64,000 bases of DNA. It comes from an uncultured Gemmatimonadota bacterium (GTDB lineage: Bacteria > Gemmatimonadota > Gemmatimonadetes > Gemmatimonadales > Gemmatimonadaceae). Location of the stretch: the NCBI GenBank assembly GCA_903910555.1, contig CAIVZZ010000001.1:124001-188000 (forward strand), in the 5' to 3' direction. Shown piece by piece: positions 44,653 through 52,244 of this stretch. Position 1 is the stretch's first letter; the number at the start of each line of letters is the position of its first letter. Made by a program: the position numbers and the translations under genes. The notes beneath the pieces were generated by a model that saw only the letters and a program-made list of their open reading frames with translations, had not been told where the DNA came from and made no database searches.

Positions 44653-45387
44653 ATGATTGCCGTTCGCGAACTCACGAAGCTCTACGGCTCGTTCAAGGCC
44701 GTTGATTCAATCTCATTCGACGTCGGGCCCGGCGAGGTGCTTGGCCTCGTGGGACCGAATGGTGCGGGCAAAACCAGTACGCTCCGCTGCCTCGCCGGAA
44801 TCATGCGGCCTACCAATGGGACGGTTGAGATCGGCCGTTACAACATCCAAACCCAGCCTGTCGAGGCAAAGGGAAAGCTCGCCTTCATTCCTGATGAGCC
44901 GCACCTGTTCGACTATCTCACGGTGCAGGAGCATCTCCGGTTCATAGCCCGGCTCTACAATGTGGCTGATGCCGAGCAGCGGATTCCGGTATTGCTCGCC
45001 GAACTCGAACTCAGCGACAAACTCGAGACGCTGCCCGGCGCGCTCTCGCGGGGCATGAAGCAGAAGCTCGCGATCGCGTGCGGCCTCCTCCACAATCCCT
45101 CCGCGTTGATCCTCGACGAGCCGCTGACGGGCCTTGATCCCGCCGGCATTCGAAAAATGCGCCAGACGATCGCCAATCGCGCGCGCGACGGCGCCGCAGT
45201 CGTCCTGAGTTCGCATCTGCTGCATCTCGTTGAGGAGCTCTGCACAAAACTTTTCATTCTCCGGCGCGGGCAGTGCGTTGAATACGGCACGTTCAACGAG
45301 ATACTCGCGCGCCGCCCCGAACTTGCAGGCAGGTCTCTCGAAGACGTTTTCCTGACGCTGACCGCCGACGAGGCACCGGGCGCGTGA
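44653..45387 (+). CDS. ABC transporter ATP-binding protein
   Basis: 244 residues. Walker A GPNGAGKT, Walker B ALILDEPLTGLD and the switch His in SSHLLHLVEE are standard. The signature helix reads LSRGMKQKLAIACG instead of LSGGQ, a variant common in ABC-2 exporters. Its stop overlaps the GTG start of the large permease gene (GTGA), so the two make one exporter. Confidence 0.92.
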   Translation: MIAVRELTKLYGSFKAVDSISFDVGPGEVLGLVGPNGAGKTSTLRCLAGIMRPTNGTVEIGRYNIQTQPVEAKGKLAFIPDEPHLFDYLTVQEHLRFIARLYNVADAEQRIPVLLAELELSDKLETLPGALSRGMKQKLAIACGLLHNPSALILDEPLTGLDPAGIRKMRQTIANRARDGAAVVLSSHLLHLVEELCTKLFILRRGQCVEYGTFNEILARRPELAGRSLEDVFLTLTADEAPGA

Positions 45388-47114
45388 TCGCTGCGTTCGC
45401 GTACCTCCTGTTCTATACGACGCGAAACCGCGTGCAGTCGCAGCTCCGCCGGCTCCGCACGCCGCGGTACGCCGTTGGGTTCGTATTGGGACTCGGATAT
45501 TTCTGGCTGATTTTCGGGCGCCACTTTTACGGCCGCGGAGGCAGCCCGTTTGGAGCGAGTGCGGGCACGTCGATGATCACCACGTTCGAGCCGCTCGCCC
45601 CCGCGCTCTTCGCCATCGTGATCGCCGGTATTTGGATTTTCGGCGGCGACATGTCGGCGCTCGCGTTTTCAGAGGCGGAAGTGGCCATGCTGCTCACCGC
45701 GCCGGTGACGCGACGTGGTCTCGTGATGTACAAACTCGCGCAGTCGCAAATCATCATTCTGATCAATGTTCTGATTTGGACATTTCTGCTGCGTCGCGGG
45801 AATAGCGCGATCCCCGGCTTTGCTTCAGCGGCCGCGGTATGGACCATCTTCACAACGCTCAACCTGCATCGCATGGGCGCGGCGCTCACGACCGCGTCGC
45901 AAGGTGAATATCGCTCCGCGGGAAAGCGCCTCACGTGGGCTGCAAAACTGTTCGGGTTCGTTCTCGTCGCCGCCGTGATGGGCACGCTGATATCTGCGCC
46001 GATCAGTCAAATGGAAGCGCCCGACGGCAAAGATCCGCTCGGCTTCATCCGCGCGGTCTTCAATTTTTTTGCGACGCCGGGCGTGCGTAAAGCGCTATAC
46101 CCGTTTCATCTCGTCACCGCGCCATCGTTCGCGCCGGATCTGAACGCATGGGCCGTCGCGATGCTCCCCGCACTCGGTGTCGTTCTGCTGCACGCATTGT
46201 GGGTGTTGCGCTCCGACGCTGCGTTCGAGGAGGCCGCCGCATTCGCATCAACTGAGCGCGCCAAGAAACTCGAGGCCATGCGCTCGCGCCGCACAATGCA
46301 TCTCGAGCCGGACAAGAAGACCGGCGGTCGGACGCTCCCGCTCGCGCCCACCGGAATGCCGCTGATTGCCATTCTCTGGAAGAATGCGATCGCGAGCCGC
46401 CGGAACGTCAGCCCCGGCGCGCTGCTCCGGCTCCCGATTCTGATTTTCGGTGTGGCGGGATTCATCGGCTGGAAGACGGGCGAGATGGCGCAGGCGGTGT
46501 TCGCAACGTCGGCCGTGATGGCGATCATCCTGCCCCTGTTGGTGATACAGGTGCTCCGCAATGATCTCCGCACTGACATGCAGAACCTCCCGCTGCTCAA
46601 AACGCTCCCGCTGGAGGGCGGCGATCTCGTGCTCGCGGAAGTGGGGTCCGGCGCAGTCGCGATGTTCGTCGTGCAAATAGTCCTCTTCGGAATCGCGGGA
46701 ATCGCGTTCTACCTGCGCACCGAGGCTTCGCACTATCCGGCGATCATTGCGGGAATCGCCTTCGCGATGCCGGTGACACTGTTCTCACTCGATGTCGCGA
46801 TCTGCACGATCGTCAACGGATCCGCTGTGATCTTTCCAGGCTGGATCCGCCTCGGGCCGGCCGGCTCCGGCGGGGTCGAGTTGATGGGACAGGCGATCCT
46901 CTCGATGATCGCATCGGGGCTCGTCTTCCTTCTGATGATGCTGATCCCGGCCGGAGTCGGTGCGGGCATCTGGTATCTTCTGAGCAGTTCGCCGACTCTC
47001 GCGACGGCGATCGCGTGCGTCTTTGGCGCGGCGGTGCTCGGCACCGAGAGCTACTTCATGATGCAGGCGCTCGGACATGCGTTCGAGCGCGCGGAACCGC
47101 AGCAGATATCCTAA
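45384..47114 (+). CDS. Large ABC exporter permease
   Basis: 576 residues with about twelve hydrophobic helices (for example YAVGFVLGLGYFWLIFG, MSALAFSEAEVAMLLTAPVT, FVLVAAVMGTLISAPI, LVIQVLRNDLRTD, SMIASGLVFLLMMLIPAGVG). The segment FSEAEVAMLLTAPVTRRGLV is characteristic of the 'putative ABC exporter' permeases. It works with the ATPase encoded just upstream. The substrate is unknown. Its TAA stop lies in an A-run that begins the hairpin shared with the convergent cytochrome gene. Confidence 0.85.
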   Translation: MIAAFAYLLFYTTRNRVQSQLRRLRTPRYAVGFVLGLGYFWLIFGRHFYGRGGSPFGASAGTSMITTFEPLAPALFAIVIAGIWIFGGDMSALAFSEAEVAMLLTAPVTRRGLVMYKLAQSQIIILINVLIWTFLLRRGNSAIPGFASAAAVWTIFTTLNLHRMGAALTTASQGEYRSAGKRLTWAAKLFGFVLVAAVMGTLISAPISQMEAPDGKDPLGFIRAVFNFFATPGVRKALYPFHLVTAPSFAPDLNAWAVAMLPALGVVLLHALWVLRSDAAFEEAAAFASTERAKKLEAMRSRRTMHLEPDKKTGGRTLPLAPTGMPLIAILWKNAIASRRNVSPGALLRLPILIFGVAGFIGWKTGEMAQAVFATSAVMAIILPLLVIQVLRNDLRTDMQNLPLLKTLPLEGGDLVLAEVGSGAVAMFVVQIVLFGIAGIAFYLRTEASHYPAIIAGIAFAMPVTLFSLDVAICTIVNGSAVIFPGWIRLGPAGSGGVELMGQAILSMIASGLVFLLMMLIPAGVGAGIWYLLSSSPTLATAIACVFGAAVLGTESYFMMQALGHAFERAEPQQIS

Positions 47115-47234
47115 AAAAAAGGGACGTGCGAAGCATGAGGTGCAATTGAGCGAAGGGCGACGCGTGCGGAGAACTTCTCTTCGCACTTCACTCGTCGCCC
47201 TTCGCCAATTCGCCCCTCATGCTTCGCTCGTCCC
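47113..47234 (-). terminator. Long hairpin with U8 tail after the cytochrome gene
   Basis: Arms 47121-47140 and 47215-47234 pair with one mismatch, and an inner 13-bp stem (GCGAAGGGCGACG, 47150-47162, with 47193-47205) is perfect. Read on the minus strand it ends in eight U residues (A8 at 47113-47120), a strong Rho-independent layout for the cytochrome gene. On the plus strand it could act as a weaker terminator for the permease. Confidence 0.75.
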
Positions 47235-47239
47235 TGCAG

Positions 47240-47929
47240 TTACGGCATCAGCGCCTGTCCCGGTCCGCCCGGATTTCCGCGATGGCAGGTGATGCAACTG
47301 ATCCGCGCCGTCTGACCGTTGCGCGGCGGGAGCTTCGTGAGCTGCGTCGTGTTCACCGCCTCAACCAACTCCGTCATGACGCGCGCGGTCTTCTTGCGCG
47401 GCAGACTGTCGCTCGCCCACTGGTTCGCGACATGGCAATCCGTGCAGTTACGGCCAAGTCCGCGGCCGTACGTCGAATCCATGAGCGTCAGGAAACGTCC
47501 TGCCGGCATCGACTTCAACACCTGAACATTCTTGAACACAGTGCCGGCCGGTTCGGTTTCATGACCGGCGATGTCCTTCATTAGTTGTGCGGTCGTCGCG
47601 GCGCGCAGCGTCGCGAGCGAATCGCGGCGAGCCGCGCGCTGTTCTGGCGTCATCGGCGGCGGTCCGCCGCGTCCACCACCCGGCGGTCCGCCTGCGCCCG
47701 GAGCACCAGCGGCACCCGGTGCGCCGGCTGCACCAGCCGCAGTCGCGCCACGTCCCTGTGCAACCGTCCCACTCGCGGGTGCGGCGGCACCGCGTCCGGC
47801 GGGCGCTGCAGCAGTCGCTGGCCCCGAACCTGCCGCGGGCGCCGGCGCTGCAGCCGGTTTCTGTTGTGAGCACGATGCAGCCGCGATCACCAACAGCGAC
47901 GGAACGACGAAACGAAAATTGGAGCGCAT
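47240..47929 (-). CDS. Reaction-centre-type di-haem c cytochrome lipoprotein
   Basis: 229 residues. The signal ends in a lipobox (IAAASC, Cys20), followed by an Ala/Gly/Pro-rich linker of about 70 residues. The haem domain has two attachment sites, CTDCH (162-166) and CITCH (212-216). The blocks VFKNVQVLKSMPAGRFLTLM and YGRGLGRNCTDCH match the cytochrome subunit family of photosynthetic reaction centres (CytoC_RC), but with half its haems. No other photosynthesis gene is in the window, so a general electron carrier is more likely. Confidence 0.82.
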   Translation of the reverse strand: MRSNFRFVVPSLLVIAAASCSQQKPAAAPAPAAGSGPATAAAPAGRGAAAPASGTVAQGRGATAAGAAGAPGAAGAPGAGGPPGGGRGGPPPMTPEQRAARRDSLATLRAATTAQLMKDIAGHETEPAGTVFKNVQVLKSMPAGRFLTLMDSTYGRGLGRNCTDCHVANQWASDSLPRKKTARVMTELVEAVNTTQLTKLPPRNGQTARISCITCHRGNPGGPGQALMP

Positions 47930-47930
47930 A

Positions 47931-47970
47931 CGCGAAGCCTCATGATTGGCGAAGGCGATTCTCTTCGCAC
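47931..47970. repeat. Partial copy of the 47121-47234 hairpin sequence
   Basis: The segment shares GCGAAGC, ATTGGCGAAGG and the 12-mer TTCTCTTCGCAC with the hairpin on the other side of the cytochrome gene. ATTGGCGAAGG occurs there in inverted orientation and the 12-mer in the same one. Together they flank the gene. Confidence 0.4.
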
Positions 47971-47991
47971 CAACTTGCGCCCCGCCCTCCG

Positions 47992-49317
47992 CTATTTCAA
48001 GTCGCGCCCGATGAATGCCTCGATCTGCGCCTTTGCCGTGCGCGCGGTGAATCGCGCCTGAATGAGGAGAATTCGCTGTGCATCGAGCGCCGTCTGCGAA
48101 GTGAGCAGGTCGAGATACGCCGATGCGCCGAGTGCATACCGCGACTGCTGCGCCGCCAGATCTTCCTGCGCCGCCGAAATCTGCAGCTGCTGAAGTTCCA
48201 CGGTCTGGGCCGCCGTGCGAAACTGATCGATCAACTGAGCGAGGTTGGCTTTCGCGTTAAATCGCGCATCGCGCAGGGCCGCTTCAGCGTTGTCCTGCGC
48301 GACGATCGCCTGCATGTTCGCCAGTTCGCGCGAGAAATTATTGAATAGCGTGTAGTTCACCGAAAATGCGTACTGCGTTTGCGTCGATGCGGCCGGTCCG
48401 CCGCCCCAGTTGAAGTCGGGCGAGGTGAACGCACTTGCCGAGTAGCCATAAGTCACGAACACCCGCGGGACGAACTGCGAAGTGACCGTCGCGCGCCTTC
48501 CCTGCTTCGCCGCATCGAATGCCGCCACGGCCTGACGAACGTTCGGTCCGTCGTTCGCCATACGCTGGAGCGCGTCATCGTCCACGTCGATGCGGGGCAC
48601 ATCACTCGTGTCGGCGGCGACCGCCGTCACCGGCACATTCGAGGCGACGAGGCGCGTGAGTGCGGCATTCGCGTCCCGCAGCTGCGCACGCGCATTGAGC
48701 AGCGCGAGCCGCGCCGTACCAACCTGAATTACGGCGCGCAACGAGTCTGTGCGGACTACGGCGCCGATCTTTACCCGTGCCGCCGACGCGTTCAGCGCGA
48801 CGTTGGCCTGCTCGAACGCGCTCGCGCCAGCCGCTTCCAGCTCACGTGCTTGCAGTACGGTGTAATACTGCAGCTTCACGGCGGCGCCCACACCGTATCG
48901 CTGCAATGTCTCCGCTTCAGCGTTCACTTCCTGACCCGCCTGCGCCTGCTTGTAGCTGAACCACCGCTGGCCGCCGTCGAACAGCAGAAGGCTTGCGTTG
49001 TATCCCTTTCCATAGTTCCACGGATTGCCGGTGTACGGAACGACCTGGCCCTGAAAGAACTGGCCGCCGTGGAAATTCGACGCGCCGTAATTGACGCTGA
49101 GGCTCGGCAGATATTGACCGAGCGCATTCATCTCGGTCAGCTTCCCCGTGCGGAGTGCGTTGCGCGCGCCAACCGTCAGTGGCGAATTGAGCTGCGCGAG
49201 ACGAACTGCCTCATCGAGCGAGACCGGGCGTGCGGCGTCAGCACCCTGCTGCGCTGCCAACAATGCCGGCGCGGAAAGCAGGGCGAGGAGGACAAGGCGG
49301 CGGTCGAACATTTTCAT
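47992..49317 (-). CDS. TolC-family outer-membrane efflux channel
   Basis: 441 residues with a signal peptide (RLVLLALLSAPALLAAQ). The two-repeat OEP structure is seen: SLDEAVRLAQLNSP with a first coiled region (about 35-210), then a second from about 240. FNNFSRELANMQAIVAQDN and TAQTVELQQLQISAAQEDLA are typical TolC helices. The ATG at 49317 has AGGAG in good spacing. It is divergent from the NHL gene and close to the RND adaptor and pumps, the likely partners. Confidence 0.88.
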   Translation of the reverse strand: MKMFDRRLVLLALLSAPALLAAQQGADAARPVSLDEAVRLAQLNSPLTVGARNALRTGKLTEMNALGQYLPSLSVNYGASNFHGGQFFQGQVVPYTGNPWNYGKGYNASLLLFDGGQRWFSYKQAQAGQEVNAEAETLQRYGVGAAVKLQYYTVLQARELEAAGASAFEQANVALNASAARVKIGAVVRTDSLRAVIQVGTARLALLNARAQLRDANAALTRLVASNVPVTAVAADTSDVPRIDVDDDALQRMANDGPNVRQAVAAFDAAKQGRRATVTSQFVPRVFVTYGYSASAFTSPDFNWGGGPAASTQTQYAFSVNYTLFNNFSRELANMQAIVAQDNAEAALRDARFNAKANLAQLIDQFRTAAQTVELQQLQISAAQEDLAAQQSRYALGASAYLDLLTSQTALDAQRILLIQARFTARTAKAQIEAFIGRDLK

Positions 49318-49603
49318 GCTACTTCTCCTGTCTTGATGCGATGAAGGCACGTTGTCCTGAAAGGCAACTTGCGTGCCGCGGGCAACTTGGCCCAACTCTA
49401 TTGCTAACAACGAGTTACGTACGATCCTCTGCACATGATCCGGCGCGGAGCGTTCGAATTCGGGAATCGTCCGCCCGAAAGCGAACAACGGCTGGCACGT
49501 CCGGCGAATCGCGGCCGTCGTTTACGACTCGCGGCAACCCGTGGGCTCGCATAGGTTGACCCTTCGCCACGAACAGCCAAGGCTTCGCCAAGGAGTCCAT
49601 CTC

Positions 49604-50686
49604 GTGAGACGTTTTCAGGCCGTCCTGCTCTCCGTAATTCTGCTCGCCGCCGTCAATGCAGCAGCACAGTCGGTGCCCACAATTCGCTTCGACGCGACGA
49701 TCGATTTTTTGAAGCTCCCACCGGACCTGTACCTCGGTGAAGTGGCGGGCGTCGACGTGAACTCGAAAGGCCACGTCTTCATATACAGCCGCACAGGTGA
49801 GCGCTCCGATGTTCACGGCGCGACCGCCGCACAGCTGTTTGAGTTCGGACCCGATGGCGCATTCATTCGCGAGATCGGAAAAAATCTGTACGGATTTGCG
49901 TTCGCGCACACAGTCCGCATCGACAAAGACGACAACATCTGGGCGACGGACGAAGGCACGAACATGATCATCAAGTTCAATCCCGCCGGACGCGTCGTGA
50001 TGACGCTGGGCCGGCGTGAGGAAGCGTCCGAACCCGCTGCGCCGCGCCCCGCAAACGCGCCACCACTCCCCGCCGGCTGGGGATCGTTCAACCGGCCGAC
50101 CGATGTCACATGGGATCCGCAGGGGAACGCCTTCATAGCCGATGGGTACGGAAACTCGCGCGTCGTAAAAGTCGATAAGAACGGCAAATGGCTGAAGACC
50201 TGGGGCGAGCGTGGATCGGGACAGGGCCAGTTGAATACGCCCCACGCGATTGCGGCTGATTCGAAGGGCAACATCTACGTCGCCGATCGCGGCAACCGCC
50301 GCATCCAGGTGTTTGACAGCGACGGAGGGTTCCTTCGTCAGTTCACGATCGACGTTCCGTTCGCGGGCGAACCGAATATCATGCTGGGCGCGATGCCGGG
50401 CCCTCCGGGTTCGGCGCCGAGTGGTGGGGCGACGATGGCCTCCGGCGCTCCTTGGGCCATCTGCATCACACCGGGCTCAAACCAATTCCTGTATGTCGCC
50501 GACGCAGTGCCGGGGCGCATCTACAAGGTGACGCTCGAGGGCAAAGTGCTCGGGACCATCGGCGAGGCCGGCAAGCAATTGAAGCAATTCGGCTGGATTC
50601 ACGAGCTTTCGTGCCCGTCGGAGAACACCGTGTATGTTGCCGAACTGCTCAATTGGCGGCTGCAGAAGCTGACCTTGCATCCCTAG
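49604..50686 (+). CDS. Exported NHL-repeat beta-propeller protein
   Basis: 360 residues with a signal peptide (VRRFQAVLLSVILLAAVNAAAQ). NHL blades are seen: GVDVNSKGHVFIYSR, RIDKDDNIWATDEG, DVTWDPQGNAFIADGYGNSR and AIAADSKGNIYVADRGNRR. It resembles peptidyl-alpha-hydroxyglycine amidating lyase-type propellers, but no catalytic assignment is possible. The GTG start at 49604 has AAGGAG upstream. A loop (PGPPGSAPSGG) is inserted near 285. Its place ahead of the RND genes may be chance or one transcript. Confidence 0.82.
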   Translation: MRRFQAVLLSVILLAAVNAAAQSVPTIRFDATIDFLKLPPDLYLGEVAGVDVNSKGHVFIYSRTGERSDVHGATAAQLFEFGPDGAFIREIGKNLYGFAFAHTVRIDKDDNIWATDEGTNMIIKFNPAGRVVMTLGRREEASEPAAPRPANAPPLPAGWGSFNRPTDVTWDPQGNAFIADGYGNSRVVKVDKNGKWLKTWGERGSGQGQLNTPHAIAADSKGNIYVADRGNRRIQVFDSDGGFLRQFTIDVPFAGEPNIMLGAMPGPPGSAPSGGATMASGAPWAICITPGSNQFLYVADAVPGRIYKVTLEGKVLGTIGEAGKQLKQFGWIHELSCPSENTVYVAELLNWRLQKLTLHP

Positions 50687-50848
50687 GCACCGGTAACCGC
50701 CCGAAGGGTCGTTCAACGCCTTTGGCAACCCCCGGCAACGGGGAGCAAGCGACTTTAGAGAGAAGTGCGTAGAGCTAATTCGCGAAGCCGCGCCATATCG
50801 ACCCTTCAGGTGCTTCGTCTTTTCATTCCGGAAATTATTCTCTTGCAG

Positions 50849-52216
50849 ATGAATCGTTTGGCATTTTTTTCTGGCATCGGGCGCGGCGTAAACGCAGTCG
50901 CGTCGCTCGGACTCTTCGTCGGCATCGCGGCGTGCAGCAAAGCGCCGGCCAGAGCGCCACGGCCGGCGATCGCGGTCACGGTGATCCCCGTGAAACGCGC
51001 CTCGGTGCCGTACGACATCGATGCCAACGGCATCGTCACTCCGATGCAAACGGCGATCGTCTCGCCGCAGGTCGATGGCATCATCACCGACGTCGACTTC
51101 TCCGAAGGACAGGACGTGACGAAGGGACAGGTGCTCTTCCACCTCGATCCGCGTCCGTACAAAGCTGCGTTCGATCAGGCCACCGCCGCGCTCGCGCGCG
51201 ACAAGGCGACCGCCGCATACTCGGTCTCCGAAGCCGACCGTTACGAAGGTCTCGTAAAACAGGGCATCGTCACACGCGAAATGGGTGAGCAGTTGCGCGC
51301 GACGGCGCAGGCGGCCGCGGCAACAGTTCAGGCCGACCAGGCAACGCTCGACAACGCAAAGTTCAATCTCGACAACACGACCGTTCGCGCGCCGATCACC
51401 GGACGCACGGGAAGTCTGCTCGTCCGCACGGGAAACCTGGTCCACGCCGCGGGCGGCGCCGGCCTCGTCGTGATCAATCAGGTGCGTCCGATCCTGGTTC
51501 GATTCGCCGTCGCCGGTTTGCAGCTGCCAAACATCCTGAAGTACGGGCAGAAGAATGGCCAGGTGGTTCGCCTGCCGGTCACGTCGCTGCCAAGCAACCT
51601 CGTCAACTCAACAGCGCCCGCGGATACGAGCACGCCGATGGATGCAACGAGCGGCGCCGGAGCGTCGGCTGCACCGAAGCCGGTTGCTCTCGCACCAGCA
51701 GCATCCGATCCGGATTCCAAAGGCGGACTGACTTTCATCGACAACGCCGTCGACACGACCACGGCCACGGTGATGCTGAAGGCGACCTTCCCGAATAAAG
51801 GCGGCACGCTCTGGGCGGGACAGTTCGTCTCGACGACGCTGCGCCTGTATGTAGAAGACAGTGTGCTCGTTCTCCCGACGCAGGCCGTCGTTTCGGGACA
51901 GCAGGGCACATACGTATATGTCATCGACACGTCGAATACCGCGCAGCAGCGGCCGGTTGTTGTCGAACGCGCGGCCGGAGCATTGTCGGTCATCACGTCG
52001 GGCGTGTCAGAGGGTGAACGCGTCGTGACGGACGGACAGTCACGCGTAACACCAGGAGCACAGGTCACGATCGGCATGCGTGACCCCTCCGCAGCAGGAG
52101 GGGCGCAGGGCCGGGGTGGTCGCGGCGGCGGTCGCGGTGGTAAGAGCGGACGCGGTGGTCGTGGCGGCAAGGCAGGCGGCAAGGGTGACTCGACCGCAGC
52201 CAAGTCACCCAAGTAG
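50849..52216 (+). CDS. RND efflux periplasmic adaptor
   Basis: 455 residues. A lipoprotein-type signal (AVASLGLFVGIAAC) is followed by the lipoyl domain (VSPQVDGIITDVDFSEGQDV), an alpha-hairpin, a second lipoyl half (NTTVRAPITGRTGSLLV) and beta-barrel and membrane-proximal domains. It is MdtA-like. An Ala/Ser/Pro-rich loop (about 263-296) interrupts the barrel. The C-terminal 40 residues are a Gly/Arg/Lys tail (GRGGRGGGRGGKSGRGGRGG), rare in adaptors. It lies directly upstream of two RND pump genes. Confidence 0.9.
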   Translation: MNRLAFFSGIGRGVNAVASLGLFVGIAACSKAPARAPRPAIAVTVIPVKRASVPYDIDANGIVTPMQTAIVSPQVDGIITDVDFSEGQDVTKGQVLFHLDPRPYKAAFDQATAALARDKATAAYSVSEADRYEGLVKQGIVTREMGEQLRATAQAAAATVQADQATLDNAKFNLDNTTVRAPITGRTGSLLVRTGNLVHAAGGAGLVVINQVRPILVRFAVAGLQLPNILKYGQKNGQVVRLPVTSLPSNLVNSTAPADTSTPMDATSGAGASAAPKPVALAPAASDPDSKGGLTFIDNAVDTTTATVMLKATFPNKGGTLWAGQFVSTTLRLYVEDSVLVLPTQAVVSGQQGTYVYVIDTSNTAQQRPVVVERAAGALSVITSGVSEGERVVTDGQSRVTPGAQVTIGMRDPSAAGGAQGRGGRGGGRGGKSGRGGRGGKAGGKGDSTAAKSPK

Positions 52217-52244
52217 CGCACACACGTAAACGGCGGAGCGGTCC

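Noticed and set aside
47240-47929. Evidence of a phototrophy cluster
   Set aside because: Only the cytochrome-like gene is present; no reaction-centre core, chlorophyll or light-harvesting gene is in the window.
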